Origin: Thraustochytrium sp. TN22
Taxonomy: Eukaryota; Sar; Bigyra; Thraustochytrida; Thraustochytriidae
Length of the DNA stretch: 26,970 bases
Assembly: GCA_013306675.1 (NCBI GenBank)
Contig: JABLUY010000362.1
Span: forward strand, 1 to 26,970
Direction: 5' to 3'
The notes under the pieces are model-generated. The model was not told the DNA's origin. It ran no database searches and saw nothing but the letters and a program-made list of their open reading frames with translations. The position numbers were made by a program, and so were the translations under genes. Below, piece by piece: positions 18,901 through 25,922 of this stretch. Numbering within the stretch: position 1 is the stretch's first letter; each line of letters starts with the position of its first letter.

Positions 18901-21900
18901 GCCCAAGCGTACCGACTGCGTTCGCCAGCGCCGCTGGGTGCGCCGCCGCGTCCTGTCCAAGGCCCCCATCCAGCGCCTCCACACCGAGTCGCCCGCGATC
19001 TCCGCATCAACGGCCGCCGCCCCGCCGCCCCCACCGGTGGAGCCGCTGCCCGCTAGCGCCACGATCGAAGCGAGCGACGATTCTCTCAAGGTGCCGCCCA
19101 CCGCGCCTGCGCCGTCCGCGGCGGCGACGCAGTACTCCTTTCTTGTTGACACCAATCAGTACGAGGTGTCGCTGCTCATGGAGAGCGACGCCGTGCACGG
19201 CCCCCTGATCAGGCTGCGGGCCGGTCTGCGCAATCCACTCGTTCCTACGTCTTGGGCGCGCGCGCTGGTCTTCCTCGGCGTGGACAGCAAGCAAGCTGCG
19301 CTCGACTCCGTCGCGGCCCGACTCCTGCCCCGCCGCCTCGCAGGTAATTTGTGCGTCACTGCTGAGGCCTTCAACGCGGCTCTGCTGGACTGGGAGCCCA
19401 TTGTCGAGCCCTGGGCGCTCGCTTTCGAGGCGCAGCACGAAGCGTCCTGGACACTTACGCTCATGGGCCTCTCCCGCCTCAACATCAACGTCGGGCTCTC
19501 CATCGCCGATGCACTCGCGCACATGCGCACGTGGGGCCCGCTCGCGCCGCGACAGCGAGGTCGTGCTGGCCCCGCGACGCCGCCGCCTGCGCGCGCGCCT
19601 CTGCTCGCGCTCCGCAACCTCAGTGGCGTCCCTATCACCGCAAGCCCCGCCGCGTGGCCCGCCACGGAGGTCGACCTGGACCCGGGTACGACCATCTCGG
19701 CCGTGCAGCTCCTGGGCAGCACCACCGCCGCCTTTGATCTCTGGCACGGCTCCAGTGCGCAGCAGGCGCAGCAAATGCAGCAACAACAGCAGGTACACCA
19801 GCAGCAGCAGCAGCCGCAGCCGCAGCAGCAGCCGCAGCAGCCGCAGCAGCCGCAGCAGCCGCAGCAGCCGCAGCCGCAGCAGCCGCAGCCGCAACAACAG
19901 CCGGCCAGCGGCGGCGGCGGCGGCTTCGCGGGCACTGGAGACGGCGCGCATAACCAGGACGCCATATCGCTCACTTTCTTCGGTGGCTGGCAGCCGCTGC
20001 GCGGCCTGTCATTGCGACAGCTCATGCATGATGGTGAGATCGTTGCACACACTCTGGTCCAGGAGCAGCAGAGCTCCTCGACGGGGACCGTTCTCCTGCG
20101 GGTCCAGGTGGGCAGCGCCGGGGAGCGCGTCGTGCACGTGGAGTCGAGCATACACGTCGCCAACGAGTGCGACTTTGCGCTCTCGCTGCGCCTCGAGGAC
20201 CCGGGCGCGCTTGGCACGCTCATGGTGGACCCATGCGAGCCGTACGGCGCGGCGCAGCTGCCTCTCGTCAAGAACCTTGAATTGCGCATGCTCCTGCTCG
20301 GCGTGCTGGGCGAAACAACGCGCTCCGGCTTTGTGCTAAACCTCGCGCAGCTGTCCAGCAGCGCCCTGAAGATCGCGCGCGCCAACCTGGCACGCGCCGT
20401 CTCGCCCCCTGGCGTCCCGCTGGAGGAGTCGCTCACCGAACTCGCGCCCGGCCGGTACGTGCTCGTTGGCGTGCATGCCGAGGCCGTCAAGGAGGGCCGT
20501 GCCCGTCACGGGGCGCAGACGCGCAAATACGCGGCCTGCAAGCTCACCATCTCGGCGCGGCCTCCGCGCACTGTGTGCAACGCGCTCAAGATTGCCATCG
20601 AGGTCAGGGCTGAGCCCAACCCGGCGATCGTGCACGAGGTCGCCGTGGGCGGCACGGTGCCCCTCTACCACCTGGACGAGGTGGCGCTGAGCTTTCGTCT
20701 TGCTTCTGTGGCGGACGCGTGGTCCGCCTGGGTCAAGTCGGCTGACCTCGCGGCGCGCGGCGGCGCCTCGGTGCGCATCCAGGACTGCCACGGCCGTGCC
20801 GTCAACGTGCCGATCTCCTTTCGCGGGCGCTGCATCACGGTTGGCCCTGCCGTTTGCGTGCAGGACCACACCTGGGGGCTCGGTCTGCAGGTTGGCCTGG
20901 TCCCGACGCCGGGCGGCAAGCCGTGCGCCTCGCCTGGCCAGGCCGTGACGGACTCCATTTCTGTCGCCGAGTACCAGCGCTGGCTCCCGCTGCAGGGCTG
21001 GAAGCCGCCTACACTTCCCGGGGATCCCAGCGCTTGGGCCTACCACCCGGAGATGAGAGCGCCTGCCACGGAGCTCGCGGAGGTGCCCTTGGAGCCGGGG
21101 TGGACTTGGGCCGAACCGGAGTGGCGCTGCGACACGAGTGGGCACGACTGGGAGTATGCCACGGACTTTCAAGCCGAATCGTGGTCCCTGGACCGCGGTC
21201 GCCTCGACTGCGTGCGCCGGCGCCTGTGGCGCCGCACCTGCGTCCGCGACGCCTCCGCCGACCTCGTGCTGCTGGGCGCTGACGCCCGCTCCACGTCGGC
21301 GCACTCCCGGTCAGGCGGCGACGGCGGCGACCGGGTGACGGAGTCCGATGGCGGCTCGGGTGCTGACACGGTCCTGCAGCTCACGCTGCGTCTCTCTGGC
21401 CAGACCGAATGGAGCGAGCCCGTGACGCTCACGCCGGGCACCTGGACGCCTGTCGACGTCGTTGACGCGCTCTCCAGCACGGCCATCTCGCTGGTCGTAC
21501 AGACGCCTCTCCTCGTGGATCGCGAGCCCGTAGTGGTGTGGAACCAGTACGTGCTCTCCAACACGGTGACGGGCGACATCATCTTCGTGGCCCCGTGTTC
21601 TGCGGACGTGGGCGCAGACGAGGTGCCCACGACGGACAAGGTGACGAAGATTCAGACGGGTGAGACGCTACGGCGCTTTCACTGGGACCGGGCCGCGCGC
21701 GGCCGCCTCCTGCGCGTGGGCCGCACGGTTCGCACGAGCCTCGGCGCCCCGCGCATGGTGTGGAGCGGGCCAGTGGACCCCAACATGCTGGACGATGTGG
21801 TGCTCATGCTGCGTGAGCCGGACGGCGCCGCCCGCGCGCTGGTGCACGCGTCCATCCGCGAGGATGCGGTCTCGCGCTCCGTGCAGATTGTCTTCGGTGA

Positions 21901-24196
21901 CACTCTGCGCGGGTCGGCGCAGGCGCCGTACCGTGTGGAGAACCGCACGCTGCTGCCTATCGAGTGCAGCCAGCTGTGCAAGTACGCGCGCAAGTTGCCC
22001 CCGCTGGTCGTCAAGGACCGGCGTGTGTGCTTCTTTGGGCTCGAGTCCGCCACCGAGGACGCGCAAGGTGCCCGCCTGCAGATTCGCGCTACGACGGAGG
22101 AAGGCACGCAAGTGGCGGCGGTTGTGAGCCTGCTGGGCGACGTCAACGCGGAGCAGCGCGACCTTGAGCCGGTGCGTACTGCGGAGAGCCGCATCGTGGT
22201 GCGCGTGTTTGCGGAGGGCGCGACGCGCGTGATTTGCGTGGCGCATGCCTGGGCCGTCGTGGAGGCGCCGCCGTACGTCGACGAGCAGGTGGCGCTGCGC
22301 GCGCGCTGCGAGCTGCAGGGCGGCGTGTCCGTCTCGCTGGTCGGCGTGCATCGCGAGTTGCTTGCGGTGCACGCGGAGGGCCTCAGCGTGGCGGGCGCTG
22401 TCACGGACACGCTCCGCACGGTGGACGCCGAACTCGCTTCGCTGCAGGTCGACGACGCCGACCCGGACACGCGCGTGCCGGTCATGCTCCGCCAGGGCCC
22501 GGCTCGCGTGAGCCTCGCTACGTACGCGCGCCTGCCGCGGCGCGTCAAGCTGCTCTCGCTGCGGCTCGCGCCGCTCGCGCTGCACCTAGCCAAACAGCAG
22601 ATCCGCGCGCTCTCGCGGTTCTACGAGCTGCTTGGCGCGCGCGTGGCTCGCGCCTCGCGCGGCCCCGCGTCGCGGCCTCAACGGGACCACCACGGCCTGA
22701 AGAGCAACAGGGGCGTCGGCAGCAGTGGCGGCGTCGGCGGCGGCATCGGCGGCGGCGGCGGCTCCAGCGGCGGCGGGCCGATCTCCTTCGACCTCCTTCA
22801 CGTGTATCGCTTGCACGCTCGTGTGAGCCTGACTTCGTCGGCCACGACGCGGTCGCTGCCATTGGGTGAGCTCATGCGCCGTCGCGCCGGCTCGGACACG
22901 CCAGCTCGCGGGCCAGGGGGCTCCGCAGCAGCCGCCGTGGCCTCCGTCTCGGCACTCGAGGTGGTGGGCGCCGCCATCGCGCGCGTCACGGATCTCGACG
23001 AGGTGCAGCTGCCGTACTGGGCGGTGGCGCTGGGCCACCTTTTGCGCAGCGACCTGCGCGACCACGACGTGCGGTGCGCGGAGCTTGTGCTGCAGCACAC
23101 CACCATTTACGACCTCGAAACGTCCGCGGTGGCGCAGCATTACATTGCGCAAATGGCCAAGGCGCTCGCGAGCACCGCGCTGGTGGGCTCGGGACTCATT
23201 CGCGCACCGCTGCACCTTGCGCGCCAGCTGTCCATGGGCGTCTCCGGCGTGCTGGCGCGCGGCCCACGCTCCAGCCTCGAGGAGGGCGCCTCAGGTCTCG
23301 TGGCGGGCACCGCCATGGTCTCCGAGTCGGTCTTTCGCGGCTTGGCGCGGGGCCTCGCCACCATGTCGCTCAGCGATGAGTACATCCGGCGCCGCCAGGA
23401 CCGCGAGGAGCGCATGCGCGGCGCCACGGCGCCGCCGGGCCTGCGCCAGGCGCTCAACGAGGGCGCGCTCATCGTGCGCAACAGCGTCTCGGAGGGAGTC
23501 GTCGGTCTCCTCGCGGAGCCAGTACAGGGAGCCCGCGACTACGGACCGATGGGCTTTCTGGGCGGCATCGGCAAGGGCGTCGTGGGCGTCGCCATAAAGC
23601 CCGTCATGGGCGTGCTAGATGCCGCCACGGTTGCTACGCAGTCGGTGCGCCCGCAGGCGGCCCAGGTTCCGGCGGCAGCACTCTCGGGCCACGAGGCCGC
23701 CGAGGACACGCAGGCGCAGTCGCTCGCGGACGCCGCGCTCGCCCTTGGCACACGCCGCCGCCGCCCGCGCGCGCTCTACGGGCTCGGGCTGCGCATCGCG
23801 CCGTACAGCGACGAGGATGCTCGCGCCGTGCAGCTCCTGCGGGCGCTGCAGCGCGGCAAGTTCACCGACGAGGTCTTCTTCGGCCGCTTCCAGCCTTCGC
23901 GCGAGGACCTCGAGTACATTATTACGGACCGCCGCATTCTCTGCGCGCGGGTCGACGCCCAGGACCCGGCCGCAGTCGCCGACGCGGACCGCGCCAGCGC
24001 CTGCGTGCAGTGGACGGTCGACTTTGCCAATGTCCAGGCTATTGCCGTCACGCGCGACCCGGCCAGCGGCGTGCACGTGCGCTTCCGAGCACTCGACCAG
24101 GAGACCGCCTCACGCTTCGTGCCAGCGCCCTTGGATCAGGCCTACGGCTTCGCCGGACTCTTGCATGCCGCGCAGCGCACGCCGGTTGCAGGCTAG
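12884..24196 (+). CDS. VPS13-family bridge-like lipid transfer protein with PDZ, zinc-ribbon and two DysF domains
   Basis: This single uninterrupted 3770-codon frame encodes a rod-like protein expected to channel phospholipids between membranes at contact sites. The chorein N-terminus fits from Met23 (12950), so that may be the true start; numbering here is from 12884. The order is: chorein ~23-125; beta-groove (RBG) region to ~1700, with two FFAT-like motifs (core F-F-D-A at 556-559 and E-F-H-D-A-A-E at 587-593) in acidic surroundings; PDZ-like domain ~1727-1815 (P1739-L-G-L-K-L loop); zinc ribbon C1837-x2-C1840-x18-C1859-x2-C1862; DysF ~1915-2025; VAB region ~2240-3120, interrupted by a Gln/Pro tract (~2291-2341) and a second DysF (~2697-2789); VPS13_C/APT1 region from ~3125, with a Gly-rich loop (~3278-3298); ATG2_C-like helices ~3416-3586; and a PH-like end ~3632-3756. 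Canonical VPS13s lack the PDZ, ribbon and DysF modules. Confidence 0.96.
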   Translation: MPGPARSPGGAKLTERFGPRGRMLARAVAELAGRYLEDVRPESVRVSFADGGACVVRNGAVRASAWAGLGLPFRVETARFAELHVQLGWSWRGLETAASVHVDGLQLELRPFRDAAEARDAVLERKRALVARRVRASEAAQGQASRDRHAWAAALLTRVLETASLQLTNLTLRVLEPDPAPGLILRVAAIRLRSARDHANSPSGTMPAASSPVAASADPDAPGLGLAFAGGPALAHKLVTVEDLSLAADDRPDVVVLRLARADATVQVDAAAPHPRTGAPSVLVDLDCPGDGLDMPNLSADVLEVLARTARRWLAFAAEDPPVPPVDPAAPDLTGLAPAVAARHRWHAAIRHVRRLLRRRRRWLAQDPAHVAARQVQLEALANLLATFDRDSPDDMLRPDPRIDSFVADCPARDLVQACLRARALRRDGRLCAQGSPSAAPSETADRPVLASWASWLVALLPDEAHELGRTNDLPADGLSAPYRFEVSATAAQVCLALVDDHGFALCAFSGSPSIVLRETAASTRVTAAVDDPRLRVNGRDLLRPIPQTAPDADFFFDASPDDNDAANQDGLEEVDTDHEEDEDEDEFHDAAEDQDALLLVGIAHSKSDEILASHAPLRVMYKRQTSEARGDAGGADDARAPGSATIVVEPVELDWDPRTVLALAAFAQTASAALDGAHAVGTDLLLHSLHADANFDLRVRFGAPRIRFDDETCLALGSLAVATAPLKDQGRQQQQQHSQQQRGGDFEARAIDIAFHGTQLWRNGRTVFGPLNLDGALRTTRTAQDTAAPSTMRDLHLHLSTTNDPVSNAAGSDTADGAGAAAATATVEIHAAKVLTIDEDLCAFLAVVARDLAAADPVEATPVRRLTASTAAAAAVAVPAAAAASHSVQNGMTQVRLTADALRVDVLHKRRPVLYLGVDAVRADLSLLGLQRRDLARATVRLDRLVCRHPDGRALLAHCSPLLELEPKRVALTLPDRVALTWVPPAMADAWATLQHLGVSEQDLHEAMASTLAQSVVASVSTRAAATSSSSSAGAAAAALRTSFKLAIPSGAALTLFKRWDPLAKLVVDSLSLDARPTDRHEAFAVSSTLGACVLHNLRADPGPLREILSLPSATLAYKYRHGHAADHELNIALGPATAVFWQPFFTEWVDYAATGVFDLFAHSASDRVLASSAADWARASITLGACSLLVPADARASRALRVRLCEVSVSNELDRDAGLDVYKVCASGLRVESSSGASILEHPDVTLFFDRPLASGDTLLRADLANFHFNILEDSLVDILACARGNLLNQTSLLNALLRIRDGDHGAIRYWRHWIETKSRPQRARLRATSISARLLKSIVISVDACEAATFTRFIPAVSAFAFENEYTVRGLEASVAGIPLLRSVARMDAAELLLGDRPAAVTTNEFSLRLHHDPDRRTYLASLALDHFALLLGPEPFDLALLRHLHHIVLREAATPPAQGRHHHRNNNDNKHHDADAPALALAPAVEPALSQHQEVQLELEVNGARLGLVDPDGNRFDLGLGAIGNALTTTVLNGEHSRMDQGTLHLELSAALSDGQAIELNAGQELNAHASMGDSRSTKGSCNGNDPNSSTHESYGGKINNPMAMTMTASMLAATMDDENDENEDMAGDKGRNVPWLLRPCSIEVLWDMIEKSAATDTVTQQVRLQLTSPVRCELSPGQAVAGAALLPALAQLASALSAPASDAAADDDLIRRSFATPDSATDGIRFEIEFLRAPLGLKLGPVDTPVPGGSVLEVRGYAKQCEESVTLQIAPGDQLVSVNDQDITALPLEDAKAVLRDAAWPRRILFFRPDAVRARIVDPLLFSPLNTAIWACRNCRSAQPVTKRDQNEAFQERCLRCGAAHIQLAADREGDALGAGRSHRAGGAGGAGGIGSDEDEDVDAEGAIVQDEVFENQRFYLLVGWSPQLLPTDPYPWSDLAGLAPRQLDAHAPLPKSSVPGAKWYWVDDWTVDDTRCRGGTSDGGWTYAREFGRFRRSHRPPRGKPKRTDCVRQRRWVRRRVLSKAPIQRLHTESPAISASTAAAPPPPPVEPLPASATIEASDDSLKVPPTAPAPSAAATQYSFLVDTNQYEVSLLMESDAVHGPLIRLRAGLRNPLVPTSWARALVFLGVDSKQAALDSVAARLLPRRLAGNLCVTAEAFNAALLDWEPIVEPWALAFEAQHEASWTLTLMGLSRLNINVGLSIADALAHMRTWGPLAPRQRGRAGPATPPPARAPLLALRNLSGVPITASPAAWPATEVDLDPGTTISAVQLLGSTTAAFDLWHGSSAQQAQQMQQQQQVHQQQQQPQPQQQPQQPQQPQQPQQPQPQQPQPQQQPASGGGGGFAGTGDGAHNQDAISLTFFGGWQPLRGLSLRQLMHDGEIVAHTLVQEQQSSSTGTVLLRVQVGSAGERVVHVESSIHVANECDFALSLRLEDPGALGTLMVDPCEPYGAAQLPLVKNLELRMLLLGVLGETTRSGFVLNLAQLSSSALKIARANLARAVSPPGVPLEESLTELAPGRYVLVGVHAEAVKEGRARHGAQTRKYAACKLTISARPPRTVCNALKIAIEVRAEPNPAIVHEVAVGGTVPLYHLDEVALSFRLASVADAWSAWVKSADLAARGGASVRIQDCHGRAVNVPISFRGRCITVGPAVCVQDHTWGLGLQVGLVPTPGGKPCASPGQAVTDSISVAEYQRWLPLQGWKPPTLPGDPSAWAYHPEMRAPATELAEVPLEPGWTWAEPEWRCDTSGHDWEYATDFQAESWSLDRGRLDCVRRRLWRRTCVRDASADLVLLGADARSTSAHSRSGGDGGDRVTESDGGSGADTVLQLTLRLSGQTEWSEPVTLTPGTWTPVDVVDALSSTAISLVVQTPLLVDREPVVVWNQYVLSNTVTGDIIFVAPCSADVGADEVPTTDKVTKIQTGETLRRFHWDRAARGRLLRVGRTVRTSLGAPRMVWSGPVDPNMLDDVVLMLREPDGAARALVHASIREDAVSRSVQIVFGDTLRGSAQAPYRVENRTLLPIECSQLCKYARKLPPLVVKDRRVCFFGLESATEDAQGARLQIRATTEEGTQVAAVVSLLGDVNAEQRDLEPVRTAESRIVVRVFAEGATRVICVAHAWAVVEAPPYVDEQVALRARCELQGGVSVSLVGVHRELLAVHAEGLSVAGAVTDTLRTVDAELASLQVDDADPDTRVPVMLRQGPARVSLATYARLPRRVKLLSLRLAPLALHLAKQQIRALSRFYELLGARVARASRGPASRPQRDHHGLKSNRGVGSSGGVGGGIGGGGGSSGGGPISFDLLHVYRLHARVSLTSSATTRSLPLGELMRRRAGSDTPARGPGGSAAAAVASVSALEVVGAAIARVTDLDEVQLPYWAVALGHLLRSDLRDHDVRCAELVLQHTTIYDLETSAVAQHYIAQMAKALASTALVGSGLIRAPLHLARQLSMGVSGVLARGPRSSLEEGASGLVAGTAMVSESVFRGLARGLATMSLSDEYIRRRQDREERMRGATAPPGLRQALNEGALIVRNSVSEGVVGLLAEPVQGARDYGPMGFLGGIGKGVVGVAIKPVMGVLDAATVATQSVRPQAAQVPAAALSGHEAAEDTQAQSLADAALALGTRRRRPRALYGLGLRIAPYSDEDARAVQLLRALQRGKFTDEVFFGRFQPSREDLEYIITDRRILCARVDAQDPAAVADADRASACVQWTVDFANVQAIAVTRDPASGVHVRFRALDQETASRFVPAPLDQAYGFAGLLHAAQRTPVAG
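19755..19905 (+). repeat. CAG/CCG repeat encoding a Gln/Pro tract in VPS13
   Basis: About 50 codons of CAG, CAA and CCG encode poly-Gln followed by Gln-Gln-Pro and Gln-Pro repeats, then five Gly. The tract sits in a loop near the start of the VAB region, so length variation might be tolerated. Smaller Gln-rich and His/Asn-rich runs occur near 15073-15110 and 17275-17310. Confidence 0.92.
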
Positions 24197-24351
24197 CTGG
24201 CCGGCTCGCTTCAAGCACACAGCGAGCTAGAGCATCTTAGGCTACTGACTTATGTAACTATGACAATCGCGACCGTTGACCCCGACGGTCGCGCAAACCT
24301 GTAAGTAAGCGCAAGACCTCCAATGCACGATCGGGAGCAGCGAGGCATTTC
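24197..24351. other. convergent spacer after VPS13
   Basis: This is a short 3' spacer between VPS13 (+) and a small minus-strand ORF. It contains a strong GC-rich hairpin, listed separately. No gene is seen. Confidence 0.5.
24268..24293. other. perfect 9-bp stem hairpin in the VPS13 3' region
   Basis: CGCGACCGT (24268-24276) pairs perfectly with ACGGTCGCG (24285-24293) around an 8-nt loop. It lies 72 bp past the VPS13 stop. It could form a stable RNA or DNA hairpin near the transcript end. Any function is unproven; the symmetry is directly visible. Confidence 0.5.
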
Positions 24352-24675
24352 TCAGGGGCTCGCTCCGCCTTGCCGCCTCCTTGTCTTGGCCGTCCTCACG
24401 TCCACCCTCCTGTTCGTCAGGTACCCGAGGTAATCCGCGAAGGGCGCCTTGGCGATGGGCGCTCGCAAACGCCAGTCGGCGACCATCTCCTGCTGCTCGC
24501 GCTGGGCGGCCCTCTCCGCCTCCTCCTTCTCGTGCTTGTGCTGCCCGTTGTGGTCCCAAGGAGGCTGACACTGAGGCTGCGGCGCCTCGGACCCGGAGGG
24601 CGGCCTGCCAGAGGACGGCGCCGACAGCAGCAGCGTGAGCTTGCCGGGCGAGAGCCCGAGCACGTAGTCGTCCAT
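24352..24675 (-). CDS. hypothetical small protein, 107 aa
   Basis: I do not recognise a family. The frame starts with an ATG at 24675 and encodes a short hydrophobic N-terminus (residues 5-19), a Pro/Ser-rich linker (20-42), a charged helix with coiled-coil potential (47-66), a segment with A-P-F-A-D-Y-L-G-Y-L (77-86), and a basic tail (R-R-V-D-V-R-T-A-K-T-R-R-R). There is no obvious signal peptide. It is divergent from the CdsA-like gene (215 bp between ATGs) and convergent with VPS13, a sensible place for a gene in this compact arrangement. The helix and conserved-looking C-terminal half favour a real protein. Against it, random open frames are common at this GC content. Confidence 0.4.
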   Translation of the reverse strand: MDDYVLGLSPGKLTLLLSAPSSGRPPSGSEAPQPQCQPPWDHNGQHKHEKEEAERAAQREQQEMVADWRLRAPIAKAPFADYLGYLTNRRVDVRTAKTRRRQGGASP

Positions 24676-24779
24676 CGCGAGCCGCCTGCGCGGCGCCGCT
24701 GTCCGTGGCAGCCGCGACGGGCCGGGCCAGCGCGGCGATGGGGTTCTGCAGGCCGCCGCCGAGCAGAACGCGACTACGC

Positions 24780-24840
24780 CTCGCGAGCAGCTCTAGCTAG
24801 CTAGCTAGAGCTAGAGCTGGCTGGCTGGCTGGCTGGCTAG
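24780..24840. repeat. CTAG and CTGG tetranucleotide repeats
   Basis: A CTAG-rich run (about 24790-24817) passes into CTGG units (about 24818-24837) in the shared upstream region of the divergent pair at 24675 (-) and 24891 (+). Confidence 0.88.
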
Positions 24841-24890
24841 GCCGCCGGGCCAGCGAGGTCGCCGGGCCAGCCGCTGCGCCGCGCGGCAGC

Positions 24891-25598
24891 ATGGCGGCGC
24901 GGCGGCCTGCGCAGTCTCGCTGGGCCGATCTGGGCCCGCGGGTCGGCGTGCTCGTGGCGCTCGTGGTGGGCGTGCTGCTGCCCATCGCGAGGTGGCCGCG
25001 CGCGTGCACGCTCGTGTCCCAGGCGGCGACGGCCGCGGCGGTGCTGGAGTGGCTGCTGGGCGCCTGGAGGTCGCCGCCCGCCGCCGCGCTGGCCGCCGGC
25101 TCCGGCTCGCTGCAGGACGGCCTGCGCGTGGCGGCCTCGCTCGTCCTCCTCACGCTCTGGGCCGCCGTGACCATGCCCGTGCTGCGCGAGCGCATCGAGG
25201 GCGCCTGCCCGGGCCACTGGCGAACAATCGAGATCATCCTCGTGGTCATGCTGGTGTCGGACTCGGCGCAGCTCGCGTGCGGACGCACCTTTGGTCGCAT
25301 CAAGGCGCTGCCCTGGCTGTCTCCGAACAAGTCCGTCGAGGGCTACCTGGGCGGTCTGGCGATCACGCTTGCCTACGCGGCGCTCGTTCATGGGTGGCCG
25401 TGGCACCTCACCGTTGTGGCCTTTTCCGCCGGCGTCGTGGGCGACCTTGGGTTCTCGCTTGGCAAGCGCCTCCTGGGCATCAAGGACTTCTCCAGCCTGC
25501 TCGGTCCGCACGGGGGCGTGTGCGACCGCATTGACTCCTTTCTCGTTGCCTGGGCTGCTGTCACCTGGTATGACTGCCCTGCCCTTGAAGTGAAGTAA
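24891..25598 (+). CDS. CdsA-type phosphatidate cytidylyltransferase (CDP-diacylglycerol synthase)
   Basis: The enzyme makes CDP-diacylglycerol from phosphatidate and CTP, the branch-point precursor of phosphatidylinositol, phosphatidylglycerol and cardiolipin. The predicted 235-aa protein is very hydrophobic, with about six membrane segments (near 16-33, 41-57, 79-97, 114-131, 153-170, 172-189). The family signature runs from S189 to D215: S-L-G-K-R, K198-D199, H207-G-G and D212-R-I-D. It matches the known pattern except for G191 in place of a hydrophobic residue. An upstream D124-S-A and S144-P-N-K-S-V-E-G-Y-L-G-G are also typical. The ATG at 24891 has a good context (GCAGCATGG). At 235 residues it is shorter than the roughly 270-285 of bacterial CdsA, losing N-terminal membrane segments rather than the catalytic end. 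It resembles the bacterial/organellar type; location in ER, mitochondrion or plastid cannot be decided. Confidence 0.88.
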   Translation: MAARRPAQSRWADLGPRVGVLVALVVGVLLPIARWPRACTLVSQAATAAAVLEWLLGAWRSPPAAALAAGSGSLQDGLRVAASLVLLTLWAAVTMPVLRERIEGACPGHWRTIEIILVVMLVSDSAQLACGRTFGRIKALPWLSPNKSVEGYLGGLAITLAYAALVHGWPWHLTVVAFSAGVVGDLGFSLGKRLLGIKDFSSLLGPHGGVCDRIDSFLVAWAAVTWYDCPALEVK

Positions 25599-25674
25599 GA
25601 AGAGGGACGAAAAGCATCAACCAAGGCAAGGGACGCGAAGCGCCTGACAGGTCAGGGTCTATGAAAACAAGCCT

Positions 25675-25806
25675 TTCATCATTCTGCAAACAAGACTTTG
25701 TAAATATCAGCGACGGTCGTCCTGGCAGGCGATGCGCATGGTCAAGGCGTCGACGCCACCGCCGCCGCTGATACCACTCGAGCTCAGTCTCCTTCTTCTC
25801 CTGCGC
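25675..25806 (-). pseudogene. partial duplicate of the 3' end of the adjacent membrane-protein gene
   Basis: On the minus strand this segment resembles the end of the gene at 26750-25923. Shared blocks include GCGCATGGTC followed by GGCGTCGACGCC (25734-25757 versus 25965-25988), CCTGGCAGGCG (25721-25731 versus 25940-25950), and a similar CTCCTTCTT stretch. The exact 18-mer TTCATCATTCTGCAAACA occurs at 25675-25692 and 25834-25851. Offsets differ (231 bp and 159 bp), so insertions or deletions followed the duplication. The copy has lost the reading frame and is not expected to make protein. Confidence 0.7.
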
Positions 25807-25833
25807 CAGGTCGGTGTCCATGTGAGAACTCCA

Positions 25834-25851
25834 TTCATCATTCTGCAAACA
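25834..25851. repeat. 18-bp direct repeat, second copy
   Basis: This is identical to 25675-25692, 159 bp away. It marks the boundary of the tandem duplication of the gene's 3' end. Confidence 0.9.
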
Positions 25852-25922
25852 CGAAATTTTAGATACTGGTACCCACCAAGAAGGAGGCGGCGACTCTTGA
25901 GCCTGAACCGGCGGCTCCTGGC

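Larger units (their letters stand above)
25599..25922. other. spacer holding a degenerate tandem copy of the downstream gene end
   Basis: This lies between the CdsA-like gene (+) and the membrane-protein gene (-). It contains a decayed copy of the membrane-protein gene's last codons plus an 18-bp exact direct repeat, described separately. Otherwise it is presumptive 3' UTR for both genes. Confidence 0.6.

Noticed and set aside
19007-20490. Leu- and Cys-rich minus-strand frames over the Gln/Pro tract
   Set aside because: They are the antisense reading of the CAG/CCG repeat and not real Leu-rich or Cys-rich proteins.
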